Origin: Rhytidiadelphus loreus
Lineage: Eukaryota > Streptophyta > Bryopsida > Hypnales > Hylocomiaceae
Assembly (NCBI GenBank): GCA_947034895.1
Contig: OX344764.1
Coordinates: 74,009,348 to 74,073,347, forward strand
Length of the DNA: 64,000 bases
Reading direction: 5' to 3'
Shown: positions 25,401 to 36,398 of the stretch, piece by piece
Layout of the letters: each line of letters begins with the position of its first letter
Numbering within the stretch: position 1 is the first letter of the stretch
Notes under the pieces: model-generated
Told to the model about the DNA's origin: nothing
What the model saw: only the letters and a program-made list of their open reading frames with translations
Database searches by the model: none
Made by a program: the position numbers and the translations under genes

Positions 25401-28197
25401 AATCTGAATACAAAGAAGGATAGCTAGGTAACTGTACTTGCCAGCACTTTATGAGCAGTAGAGTGCATATTTTATCCATAGACAAGGAATTAATATGAAC
25501 AAGATACTGGGACACGAGTTCGAAAACGCAACAGAATTTATCTCCAGGTAGAAAGTAACCTGTATATGAGAGCGAGGACCAGAAGAATCTCGTCATCAAT
25601 TATCCAAGCCAGAACTTCCACTGCAATGATCACAAGCGAGATAATTACAAGGCGTACCATCCTATTAAATCAAAATACCTATAAAAACAATAAAAATAAC
25701 GCATCACAGTCATGAAAGGAACCGTTTCTTGTTGCTGATATCTTGGATGATCTTAGTATTTCAGCCTTTTAATAATTTAGTAAACAAACTCAGCAGCATC
25801 CAATATTGGATCATAATTTTAATGCTCCATAGAAAGATATGTACAGATAAAATGAATCACAAAATACTAACCATTGAAGTTCCTCATGTCAGCAGGCCAC
25901 CCCAGCAACTCGTGAATACCATCCCCAATCGAGGCTGCACAAGCAGAATTTTAATGCATTCTAAAACATAAGCGATTCATATTAGCCTGTAAAAGGTTGT
26001 ACGAAACAAAGCTTTTATGTATTAGCACAAGCAACTCTTCAGAATGAGCCACGAGAGAAATTATAAAAATCGGAGAACATGATAATGCTAAATGATTCAA
26101 ATTATAACATCCACATCGCAGAGCAGAATGTTTAATGCTCTTAACCAATAAGAGGATCAAGATGAAGAAACTCACAATAACATGATACCTACCTGCAGCA
26201 TCCATCGAAGTGTAGCCATGTTTTTTCATGTTCAAACAGATTCTGTTCCCTGTGACTCGAAAGGACCTCTGCAGAGTTTCATGCGTTTGATCCGCACTTG
26301 CAATCCCATTGATCGATAAAAGAGATTCGTTAACTCCGGATGAAGATGCAGGTTCTTCTACCTCTTGCCACTGTCTATGAAGTTGCATGACAGGCTCCCA
26401 GTCGATCTGTAATCATTAAATTATTCAGTGTACTAAATAGAGCAGCTGAATACTCGAGTCATCCGCATATATGACTACACTACTCCCACAGATAACGTAC
26501 ACCGAGTGCTAATTTGACCTTGTAGAGAGGAAAGTGTCGAGAATTTAATCAATTTGTAAGGATGATCATACGTTATCATGTACAGCAATCACTCGGATTC
26601 ATTACCTTGTCCGCAAGGGATTGCATGAAGGACATACCTGCTTCCTTGTCTACGGGAATATTCTGCAAACACGACATGCTCTTCAAATAAAGGAAACAGA
26701 ATAAAATCCAAAACAATCCTTAAGAAGCCTCCAGATAAGCATATCACCATACCATATCATGTGATATTAGCCACAAAATGTATTCATAATTGATATAAAG
26801 CTGGTGTGCACAAGTGGAAAACCTTGTGATGGGAAAGAAAGGCATACAAATTGTCAGCAGACCTCAATTCTGCAACTTTCTGCATCAGTAAAGAAGAATT
26901 GTTAAATTGAGGCAGTTTGAGGATTTCACTGTGCTAATGATTACCAAACCTCAACTGAGTATCTGCCTCACTTTCAATATATGGAACTATGAAGCCAAAC
27001 CCATGTACAAAATCAAGATACAGGTAGAACCTCTCTTAGTGCATCCTCTTTTATTACATAATATGCAACAACAGAATTTGCAGACAGACAGTAGGTGGGC
27101 CTGCACGTTATTCAAGATGGAAAGCTGAATTAAAGGTTTACAGTATTTGTGGCCTCTCTAAATGCATAAACCTCTCTTAGTGCATAGTCCCGGCATCATG
27201 CACTAAGAGCGGTTCTACCTGTAAAAATGAAGGACACAGAGCAGAAAAATCTCAATTAGACATGGATTCATAGCGGTAACGTTGACTGAACGACAACGAA
27301 ACCAATTGTACTCGAGCATAGAGTTGGTGATTAATATCAAATGCCACAAAATTAAGGAATTAACATTGTCGTCGAAAATAGCACCGACACAACTGCTATA
27401 TGTAATTCCATTGCAGTATCTACCACAAATGGAGTAATGTAAAGGGAAAAAAAACAGGCAAGTCAAAGATTGCAAGTCAATCACATCTCACAAATGACAG
27501 CTAGCAGTCCAAGATCAATACCTGAGGAGACGACGTTGTCTGAAACTGAATGCCTCCATAGCTGTCAATGCCGGGAATGATATTTGTTCCTTCCAGACTT
27601 TCCAGCTGCAATCAGGATTGATAGCTTAGCATCAAAAAATTCGAGAAAGAAGAACGAAATCAAATGACCTTGCCTGGCAGTGCATGCCCACATCCATCTC
27701 CCCGACGAAATTTAAGAAAAAGGAAGGGAAAAAAACCCAAAGGCTACGCGCTTGGACTAATCACACGAAACCGAGTGTCTGTATAAATTGAAACGCCTCT
27801 TGCACGATCCATCTTGGAAATATTCAAATTTGAAAAACTAAGACCTCTTCAAGAACTAAATGCAGCAGGGTTTAGGGTATTAGAAACCAGAAATTTCATA
27901 CAATAATTAAATTGCACCATCTACAATGTTCACATTCGGCATTGATGAGTAGAATGATTCATTCCAACGCCATAAATTTCAGTTCCGAATCCACTAGCGA
28001 AAAAATCTCCCTCCGTGCAATCACGGCATCGCCATCTCCGATAAGCAGAACTAAATGAAAAATCGAAATGTAAACTCTGCAATAGCTGAAATATCAAAGA
28101 AATAATTGAAAATGAATGAGAAAGAAACTACCTCCTTGACAAGCGCAAACTCCAGCCCGCCTGCACAAGAAGCCCAATAATGCGCCAAAATTGCCAT
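22404..28197 (-). CDS. THUMP-domain guanosine-N2 RNA methyltransferase (THUMPD2/THUMPD3/Trm14 class), 15 exons
   Basis: Minus-strand exons: 28197-28132, 27605-27522, 26879-26823, 26662-26606, 26406-26193, 25934-25872, 25620-25560, 25259-25115, 24804-24749, 24289-24227, 24073-23958, 23752-23639, 23490-23444, 23046-23019, 22549-22404. All join in phase, giving 438 aa. The N-terminal part carries THUMP-like segments (ASCAGGLEFALVKE, SFRVTGNR, VEVLAWIIDDEILL). SLKPSTAYGLLQLADVQPGD then leads into the SAM-binding motif LDPMCGCGTIPLEA, which is split across two exons. The catalytic DMPFGNRCG motif follows, and then LCPRVVKQVVRVLRPDSGVA. The family makes m2G in tRNA or U6 snRNA; which substrate applies here cannot be read from sequence. 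The eighth exon has an alternative in-phase donor that would end it at 25052 and add 21 residues. A TA-flanked MITE sits in an intron at 27021-27221. Start: first ATG, with a family-like N-terminus. Confidence 0.88.
27021..27221. mobile_element. TA-flanked pogo/mariner-like MITE in an intron
   Basis: A 201-bp element with ~24-bp terminal inverted repeats (one mismatch) beginning CAGGTAGAACC, flanked on both sides by TA. Ends starting CAG and a TA target duplication fit Tc1/mariner, particularly pogo-like elements. A third, internal copy of the end motif (AACCTCTCTTAGTGCAT) lies at about 27170-27186. It is in the intron between exons 27605-27522 and 26879-26823 and carries no transposase. Confidence 0.75.
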
Positions 28198-28501
28198 GTT
28201 CTCGACCTAATTCTTCCCGCACGAATTCCACAGAATTCCACAGAATTCAAAGAATCCACGACCATAGAAAGGAGCGCTGTATCTCGCAAGGAATCACTCC
28301 ACCACGATCGTCGTCATTCTCTTGCCACTAAATCGAGAACATGAACATCACCGCAACATTTTCACGCGCCCATGAAACTTCTCACTCGGGCCAGACAGAA
28401 CACCGACAGCTCCGCCAATCCGGATGAATATCATTTGCACGAAGATCGATGAATGGCTTTCGTTGGAGGTGGCATGGATGGAACCCACTTGAGTGCTACT
28501 G
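28198..28501 (-). promoter_or_regulatory. Upstream region of the methyltransferase gene
   Basis: About 300 bp of relatively balanced composition directly upstream of the ATG at 28197, bounded upstream by an AT-rich foldback MITE at 28502. It presumably holds the promoter and leader; no specific element was identified. Confidence 0.4.
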
Positions 28502-28724
28502 TAATAATGAAATTTAGTGTTACCACACTAATTGATTTTGAAATTGATTTTGAAATGCTATAAATTTCTACTCTTGATAAATATTTTTACCAAGAGCATA
28601 GATATCAATACTATTCAAAGAGAGGATCTCTATATAAATAGTTGGTAAAAATATTCATCAAGAATTATAACTCTTGTAGTATTTTAAAATCAATTAGTGT
28701 AGTCAATACTAAATTTTATTATTA
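28502..28724. mobile_element. Foldback MITE with ~90-bp arms
   Basis: The two halves are long imperfect inverted copies: outer ends TAATAATGAAATTTAGT versus TAATAATAAAATTTAGT (reversed), then ACACTAATTGATTTT on both sides, then ATATTTTTACCAA near the loop. The family is unassigned and the target duplication unclear. It lies about 300 bp upstream of the methyltransferase ATG. Confidence 0.7.
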
Positions 28725-30059
28725 GTGTATTTCCTTATGTGTTACCGCTTTAACCCCCTACCTATTCTAATGCTCACAAATTAGACAATGTATAGTATCA
28801 AAATAATCTATCTACCATATGATGGATGATTTTCATTCATTGATTTTCGGACATACACCTAAAGAAGTTTTGAACTCTTTCATGAAATGCATTGCACCTA
28901 AGTTCTTATGTAGAATTTCGTAAAATTTATATAGACACTAGTAGAAAAACAATGACCATCATAACAAAAAATCAACAAAAATGTGTTGATGTCAGTTGTA
29001 TCTTCGATTGTGTTGTCTTGGACAATACTTAACAAAAAACTGTTGTCCATTTTGTTATGGTGGTGAAGTCAAAAAAATAAAATAATAATTCATTTATAAA
29101 TTTGCTCAATAAATGGCCATCACATGGCAAACCAAAAATCAGCCTTGTAGAGAATGTCACATAGGCAAAAATTGTCATATAGATAGGAGAATTAAATTAA
29201 TTTTTAAACTTTAATTAGAAAGAAGAAGACATGCTTATTTTAACTTGGTGATAAAAGAGAGGTAACTTCGGTGATAGAAGAGAGAAGGCAAGCTCTTTAT
29301 ACAAATGGGGGGAGTAAAAGGTAGATCAAACTATATGGAACATGTGAATCCATAAAAGAGGTTAGGTTTTTTTCTACTATTGTATTCTAACGGGCATTTA
29401 GGAGGGCCACCATGTACATTGCATTTCAAGAGGGAAGAAAATGTTTTTTTGAGTCATGGATTTTGCAAATGTGAGCTAGTAGATTGTGCAACACTCTTGT
29501 GTTGTCAGAATTTGGTTTTGCGTTGCCATTCATTTCTAAAAAGTTCTTAACTACTAAAAACTTCATCTATATATATAGAAAATTTGCATACAAGACACTG
29601 GTGATGATGGAAGGACAACTCTGATGGCACTATGCAAGTCACATGGGTCATATGACAACCGGTTTAGCTTGTTCATTCTACTTTGTAGGCCTTGGAGACT
29701 TTAACTCTATAATGTTGTTGTGGACACTAAGTGTTTGATGGATGACAAAAAAATCCTTCTATATATTATGATTGAAGTGCAAATATTCATCCTTTAAATT
29801 TTGTGTGAAAAAGGGAGGTCTTGCACAATAGTTTGACCTCCAATGAGTGTTTTTGGATTTTTTTGAAGCAAATGATTCACATAATATATAACAAAAAGGA
29901 TGATTTTCATAGTGACCAGTTCAATGTTCCACGGTTAAGGTGCCCAAGGATGGAGCATTGAATTATTCTTGCATTTTGAGCATAGGTATAGGAAACAAAG
30001 AGTCACTTGTGGTGGGCCTACAACACTTCCTTACTAAATGCCCTTAATTACGTTCTTAC
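28725..30059. other. AT-rich intergenic DNA with one MITE copy
   Basis: No gene recognised. Contains the diverged TTAA MITE at 29705-29934. The rest is AT-rich with stops in all frames. Confidence 0.5.
29705..29934 (+). mobile_element. Diverged copy of the ~222-bp TTAA MITE family
   Basis: TTAA at 29701-29704 and 29935-29938. The interior aligns with 45831-46052 (shared order: GGATGACAAA, GCAAATATTCATCC, TTTGACCTCCAATGAG, GATTCAC, GGATGATTTTCATAGTGACCAGT). The ends are degraded relative to the 45.8-kb copy. Confidence 0.65.
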
Positions 30060-30521
30060 CTCGGGGGTGCACTTAGTTCTACTATAACAAACCACGTGCG
30101 AACAAGTGTTTTCTAATAAACTATAATTTCAACCTAAAATTTTGAACATTGTTTAATAATGACTATAGCTTTCTATTGCCAAAATTTCCAACTCAAATAA
30201 AATATGAAATGATTTCTAGAAGAGGTTGAAAATGAACTAAAATGGCATGTTTTTTCAACTCAAATAATTATAGAGGACACATTTAGATGACCATTGAGTC
30301 AATATTCAACCCAAAATGAGCTTTCAATAATGAGTTATTTTAAGGAATTTTTTGTTCATTTTTTAGACAATTTTTTCTTATATAATATAGGGGTGTGAAA
30401 GTTATTTTTCAATTCTACAGTGTATCTTTTTACTTCAAAAATTTGTAACTAATTAATATTAACAAATAAAAATGTCAATAATTCAAAACATAAACTTTCA
30501 AAGTAGGAAAATCTATTCATA

Positions 30522-30552
<31 letters not shown>

Positions 30553-30664
30553 ATATAGATATAGATATTTTTTTTTTTTCATTTAAAATTCAAAAAGTAT
30601 ATAGGGGGTCCAAAGTTTTGTTCGCATGTGGTTTCTAATGGATACTCTAAATGACCCCCCCGAG
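30060..30664 (+). mobile_element. Non-autonomous hAT-like element, copy A (605 bp)
   Basis: Flanked by the 8-bp direct repeat GTTCTTAC (30052-30059, 30665-30672). Terminal inverted repeats of about 50 bp start CTCGGGGG and include ACCACGTGCGAACAA / ACCACATGCGAACAA. The AT-rich interior is shared with copies B and C, and there is no transposase frame. An 8-bp target duplication is characteristic of hAT elements. Confidence 0.8.
30516..30570. repeat. AT/AGAT microsatellite
   Basis: Alternating AT followed by AGATAT-type units inside the hAT-like copy A. Confidence 0.75.
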
Positions 30665-30824
30665 GTTCTTACTAGCCTACCACATCAAGTGGCAAGTAGA
30701 TTCAACTTTTGCCAACACACAAAAGTGGGAATGCGATGGCATTTACAAGTCTTTTACCTTGTAAGATTGACCACCCAAATCCAAATGGGAGCATACCTTT
30801 AGTATCTACAACCTTGAGGATTAA

Positions 30825-31043
30825 CCCTTAAACGACAAGCTAGTCACCATGGAAATCAATCGTTTTGGAACCATGTGAATTGTTGACTTAAAAAAATGCA
30901 AAACCAATCATTGGAAGTTAAACTATTGTAGAAGATGTTCCCTTTTTACACAAAATTTGGAAGATGAATACTTGCACTTTTGTCCCACATGGAGATTCTT
31001 TGTCATTCATCAGCTAAAAACCATCCTCATCGTCGTTAATGAG
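30825..31043 (-). mobile_element. Copy of the ~222-bp TTAA MITE family, reverse orientation
   Basis: TTAA at 30821-30824 and 31044-31047. Read on the minus strand it follows the same word order as the copies at 45.8, 50.1 and 51.0 kb. A small plus-strand frame at 30957-31163 lies mostly inside it and is therefore not a gene. Confidence 0.65.
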
Positions 31044-31379
31044 TTAAACAAAGTTGACGCTAAAGGCAAGATGCACTTCTTTGGTTTCTTACCGCTCCTA
31101 GAAAGTGTCTCTATCAACATTTCAGATTGGTCTCTTCCTTCATTTTGTACAATACATATGTAATTACAAGGTGAAATCTTGTGCATTGATTGGCAATATT
31201 TAGTGCACCAAATTGATGAAACAAATCTCAAAAGTCATCTGGTGGTGTTGCCAAATTTCACATAACTTACCGTGAGCACATGCAAATAGCATGAAAAGTA
31301 CCAAAGTTGAAGTTGCTTAAAGGAGTCAAAGCATCACATTTCTAAGTCAAAGTTTATAATTTTTTGATCCAAAGCACTT

Positions 31380-33100
31380 CTATCATCTTACAAATTGTAA
31401 TCACCACGACTAGAATTCTCTCCAAAGTGGCATTCTATGATTGGCCATGAGCAAGTTTGTGCACATAATAACATTCATCAATCCTCAATTACATAATCAG
31501 GTTGCACAAAAATGCCATGGGCACCTATCAAAAACAACAAGCATTCGATATGAACCAATTGACAAAAAGTGCTATGCCATGTGATAAAAATATTGGTCGT
31601 GGTTATTATGAACGATAATGGATTTAGAGGATATCAGTGAATGGCCTATAGGACTAGGGGAGGACACTCTCACTACATTTGGGGTACCTACGTGCGGCGG
31701 TGGAAAAAGTAATTCATGTAATTCACCTTGAATAAACTATAATTTCATTCTAAAATTTTGAGCTTTGTTTAACAATGACTAAAGGTTTCTATTCACAAAA
31801 AATTCAATTCCAAATAACATAAGATATATTGTCTAGAAAGGGTTGAAAAATGAACTAAAATGGCATGTTCTCCAACTAAAATATTTATAGAGCTCACATG
31901 AAGATGACTATTGCATCAATATTCAACCAAAATAAACTTTCAATAGAAAGCTATTCTATATTATTTTTTTTTCATTTTTCAAATTTTTTTTCTTATATAA
32001 TATAGAGGTGTGAAAGTTATTTTCAGCTTTACAGTGTATCTTTTTTCTTCAAAAATTTATAACTAATTACTATTAGCACAAAAAAATACCAATAATTCAA
32101 AACATAAACTTATAAAGTAGTAAAATCTATCCATAATTTTTTTTTTGAAAAAGAAATTAAATTTTAAGGTGTATTACTTGTTTTACTTTTTCCGCCGCAC
32201 GTAGTTTGCTAAAACATAGGGAGTGTCCTCCCCGGGCTATAGGATTTGCTCTCTTCGCTCTTTGACTTGAGCAAGTGATATTGTAAGCCATATTGGCACC
32301 CTCCATGGTCATTATCTAGTTTGCAACTCGGTTTGCAACAACCATGACTAGAATTCTCTCCAACATGGTGTTCTATGATTGGCTAAGAGCAAGCAAATTA
32401 TCACTTGTATTTTGTGTCCTCTATGACATTCATTAACCCTCAATTAGAAAATTAGATTGCTCAAGAATGATGGGCACCTATTGAAAACAATATAACAAAA
32501 AGGAGACCCCAATGGGCACCTATTGAAAATGACAAGCATTCAAAACGAACTAATTGACAAGTAGCGCCATGCCACATGTCAAAATTCTAATTGTGGCGGT
32601 TTCAAACAATAATGGCCATAAAAAATGCCAAAACAGCATGTAGGATTTGCCCTCATTGTTGAATGACTTGATATTGGCACCCTCCATAGCCATTGTCTAG
32701 TTCATAATAGCATGACCAAAATTCTCTCTAATGTGGCATTTTATGATTGGCTACGAATAAGCAAATTATCACTAGTAGTTTGTACCCTTTGTGACATTCA
32801 TCCACCCTCAATTATGTAATCAATCTTTTCGAGATTGATGGGCACCTGTCGAAAACAATATCACAAAATGGGCCCCTAGTGAACACTTGTCGAAAACAAT
32901 AAGCACTTAGTAAGAACTGATTGACAAATAGCACCATGCCATGTGTCAAAAATTATGGTCGTGGTTGTTACGAACAATAATGGCCATAGGGGTGCCAAAA
33001 CGACTTATAGGATATCTATTCTCATCACTCCTTGATTTGAGCAAGTGATCCTATATACCATATTGGCACCCTCCATAGCCATTATCTAGTTCATAATCTC
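31380..33100. repeat. Tandem array of ~385-bp units interrupted by a hAT-like element
   Basis: Recurring landmarks show at least three units: ATATTGGCACCCTCCAT near 32290, 32671 and 33060, and TAGAATTCTCTCCAA-type words near 31410 and 32350, with a diverged version near 32717. The first unit is split by hAT-like copy B. Units contain GGGCACCTATTGAAAA-type words and no long reading frame. Function unknown. Confidence 0.65.
31654..32236 (+). mobile_element. Non-autonomous hAT-like element, copy B (583 bp)
   Basis: 8-bp target duplication CTATAGGA at 31646-31653 and 32237-32244. Ends CTAGGGGAGGACACTC / CCCGGGGAGGACACTC, then CTACGTGCGGCGG on both sides further in. The interior is shared with copies A and C. 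It is inserted in the first unit of a tandem array, and the sister units near 32640 and 33010 show related unoccupied sites (GTAGGATTTGCC and TTATAGGATATC). Confidence 0.85.
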
Positions 33101-33310
33101 AATGTTAGAGAATTTCACCGTTGTGGCATTTTTCAATTGGTTAAGGAAACGCATATTAAGACTAATAATGCTTACTACTTGCTTGTGCAAATTTTCAATA
33201 GAGTGGGTATGAAGTAGAAATTTCATTGGTTTGCCAATGAGAGAAACAGTGTGAGAGAAATTTCTATTACTACCAACCGGTATTAACTTAGTGAGTGCGG
33301 ATCCACCTAA

Positions 33311-33411
33311 CATAATCTCAATGTAGGAGAGTTTTGTTGTTTGTGGCATGTTTTGACTCGTTAAGCAATCAAAGAAGTCAAACCACTCAACTCTCCTACA
33401 TTGAGATTATG
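33311..33411. repeat. Perfect 23-bp inverted repeat, 55-bp loop
   Basis: Arms 33311-33333 and 33389-33411 are exact inverted copies (left arm begins CATAATCTCAATGTAGG). A related single arm occurs at about 33093. It is non-coding and could form a stable hairpin if transcribed. Confidence 0.8.
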
Positions 33412-33632
33412 TCAAGTAATATTTTGCAAAGTAGGTCAAGTCATCCAAAAATAATCATGGGTCAGTACCAACCTCGCCACCCATGGCTGGGTAGGTCCTA
33501 ACCGGGATTTCTTTTGATAATGTAGTCTGCTTTGGAATTACCTAGTTCATAATTATTGAAATTCAAGCGTCATCTTGCGGTTATTTTTAAGTGAAATGTC
33601 CAATATGATTTCTTGATTTCCTCACAGCATAA

Positions 33633-35472
33633 GAGCATCTCTAGCGGCGACCTGGAAAAGGGGCGCGCCACAGACCATGTACCGTGATTGACTGTCGTTT
33701 CACCTTCCCGGCCGGTCAACGGTGCTCTATAAACTAGGCATGTAAACATGCTTCCCAAGGAGCTGGTCTCGGGGAAAGTAAAAGATGTAAGTACAGACCG
33801 TCCATTAATTGCGATAGACAGAGGCGGGTTTTATAGTAAACTTTTCATTTAAGAACTTTTGAAAATACTATGTTAGTTGTTTGGAGCACATTTTGAAGGA
33901 AAAGCACTTTCAACAAATTTATGAATGTTGTTTAAGAAAGTACAATATATAGATGATCATGTAAGAACATAGGTGTTTCTAAATCTACATCTATATTTTT
34001 AACAAATTGATTTTAAGATTTGCTAATATTTCAAAGACTTATTTGTAGATAAGAACTTCATTTTTGTAAGTAAAGTTATTCTTTTTCTAAATTAACTGTC
34101 ATGGTCTAAATGTATATTTGGTATGCATCATGGATTCCTTAAATAAAAAACATTACACTCTGATCAATTACAATTCATTTGGATTTAAAGACTTATTTGT
34201 AATTTTTTCAAGAACTTCATTTTTTGTAGATAAGGTTATTATTTCTTTAAAGTAACTGTCATTGCCTATAGGTATATTTTGTATGCATTATAAATTTTTT
34301 GAATAAGAAACATTACTTTCTAATCAAGTACTATTCATTCGGGTAGTACAATGCCAATATCTAAAGCAAGCACAATTTCTAGATTTTGATTTATTTTAAA
34401 AATAATAATAATTTCTACAAAATATAGAAGAAATTTTTTAATTTAAAGAATCTTTAATTATTTTTTATTTTTTAATTCAATAAATCCCTCACAAATTCAA
34501 TATCAAGCAATTGATTGGTTTAAAATGAAAGTAAAAGTATTTTATTTAATTTTTTAATTCAATGAAAATTTTGAAAATCAATAACTATCACTTTGTAGGT
34601 CCAAAAACCACCAAATTAAATCTATGCACTCCTCCTTTTAAAGAGCTTTCCAACGGTATCAAGAATGTAGCCAAAGGATCCATAGTTCAAAAGATCATTG
34701 TGTAATAAAGAAATAAACAGCATGTCCTAAGTTATTGATAGTTTTTTATTTGAATTTCATTTGTAATAATAAAAATTAATTTATAAATATATCAATTTTA
34801 TTTCTAGAATAATATAAATTTTTGATAATAATAGTCTAATTCTAATTATAGAAATCACTTTGAGTAAGATTTCTAATGATTAAAAAAAAAGATTTGAACT
34901 GCAAGTTTATAATCTTTATATAGAAACTAGATGTATCAGAGATCCAAACTTCTCTATTTTGGGCCCAAACTTTTAGAGTTTGGGACCGAAGCTTCTCCAA
35001 CTTTGACCCAAACTTCTAGAGTTTGGGGCCGAAGCTTCTCTAACTTGGACCCAAACTTTTAGAGTTTCGGGCCGAAGCTTCTTCAATTTGGGCCCCAAGT
35101 TTCTTGAGTTTGGGGCCCAAGCTTATTTACCTTGGGCCCAAACTTTCTTAAATTGGGGGCTTAAACAGAAAAACATTAGGGCTCAATTTTTTTGAGTTTG
35201 CCCTAAACTGCTTGGGATTGGATTAAAAAATTTCATAATGCTTTCTCTCCTCCTGCCGGCGCCATCAAAAACAACACCTAATTAATTGTGTTTGCCAATA
35301 GCGTGGCACAAGTCAATCGTGCGAGCCCCTGCAACATTCCGTGTCGAGCCAAAATTTTAGTGGTCCCGGCGTTGAAAAACGCTTCCGGCTGCAAGCGTTG
35401 GGTCGAAGTTCTCCTTCCGGTCACGCCACAGGCTTTGCAGGGTCACTGTAGTGTGAACCGCTGGAGATGCTC
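33633..35472. mobile_element. PIF/Harbinger-like non-autonomous element, 1840 bp
   Basis: TAA at 33630-33632 and 35473-35475 flanks 15-bp ends GAGCATCTCTAGCGG and GAGCATCTCCAGCGG (one mismatch). The outer ~200 bp at each side is GC-rich while the centre is AT-rich. The interior carries a ~43-bp minisatellite at about 34960-35160 and no transposase frame. A three-base TAA duplication is typical of PIF/Harbinger. Confidence 0.7.
34960..35165. repeat. ~43-bp minisatellite, about five units
   Basis: Units built on CCCAAACTTTTAGAGTTTGG followed by GAAGCTTCT-type sequence begin near 34964, 35007, 35050, 35094 and 35137. Each unit contains a short internal inverted repeat (CCAAACT / AGTTTGG). Confidence 0.8.
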
Positions 35473-35475
35473 TAA

Positions 35476-36398
35476 TTTGTTCACTTTGGAGGTGTCCTAC
35501 CTGACAGAATGAGTCTGAGCGTTAAGGGCTTGAAGTCTTCTCCACTTCGATCCACGCATTGAAGACGATGAATCACTAGCCAAGCAATGGACGAGCCACG
35601 CATCATCTCCAATGCACAGGATGCATCTAACCGCAGCACGTACATACCGTGGTTCGAGACTAACTTTTGAAAGAAAAGGTGCCTGATCCGCTCTACTGCG
35701 ACAATTGTACGCGCTTCCATAAAGAATTGCAACCTTTGCCAGAAGCAGTCAGGATGTAGCACAGTCTCAGGCGCGACCAATGCAAATTCCGAGCTGACAA
35801 CAACGCTCTATCTGGAAGATATGCACACTTCTGTCAGCCTGGTTGCCGCAGCTAGCCACGATCGATCTCCGATCTCTCGGCCTGCGTCGTTGTTAAGTGG
35901 GAGGGAAGTGGTACGGGTTGGCATGCCTCGCAATTCGCAGGAGAGACGATTGCCCTTCGCAAACCCAACCACAACATTTTCCCACCATTAACAACAGTGA
36001 CACACAGAAACAGGCTCAGAATGTCAGCAGCACCGCAAGAGACGCAGGGAGATTTGAGCAGTGGTAATCGCAGACGTACTTGGCATGCGATCAGTTTATT
36101 TCCTGAATCGAAAGTAATGAATGTGAAGGTATTGTATGTATGTCTCCCCTTTCAGTCGGAGATTCATTTATGTGCTATGCAATCCAAACCAAACCATGGC
36201 ATGATTTTCGCAAATCACTTTGATCATTCAAGCTTGAGCTCTTCATGATCCTCGACCCTAAGTTACCCTAACAGTGGTGATTTGATCCTCGAGATGATCG
36301 ATCTACGGGTGACAGCAAGAACTTGAGGACGGTAGTATATGATCATACTTGGCGACGTACGTAAGTACTAGTTAATGAAATCTTCAAGTGTATTTCTT
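35476..36398. other. Downstream flank of the multi-Ubl gene
   Basis: Balanced composition. A 99-codon minus-strand frame at 35481-35780 was considered but has no recognisable motif. Much of this may be 3' UTR of the multi-Ubl gene. No firm feature. Confidence 0.35.

Noticed and set aside
30957..31163. Small plus-strand frame
   Set aside because: Largely within a copy of the 222-bp TTAA MITE.
35481..35780. 99-codon minus-strand frame downstream of the multi-Ubl gene
   Set aside because: No family recognised and no splice partners. It could be UTR.
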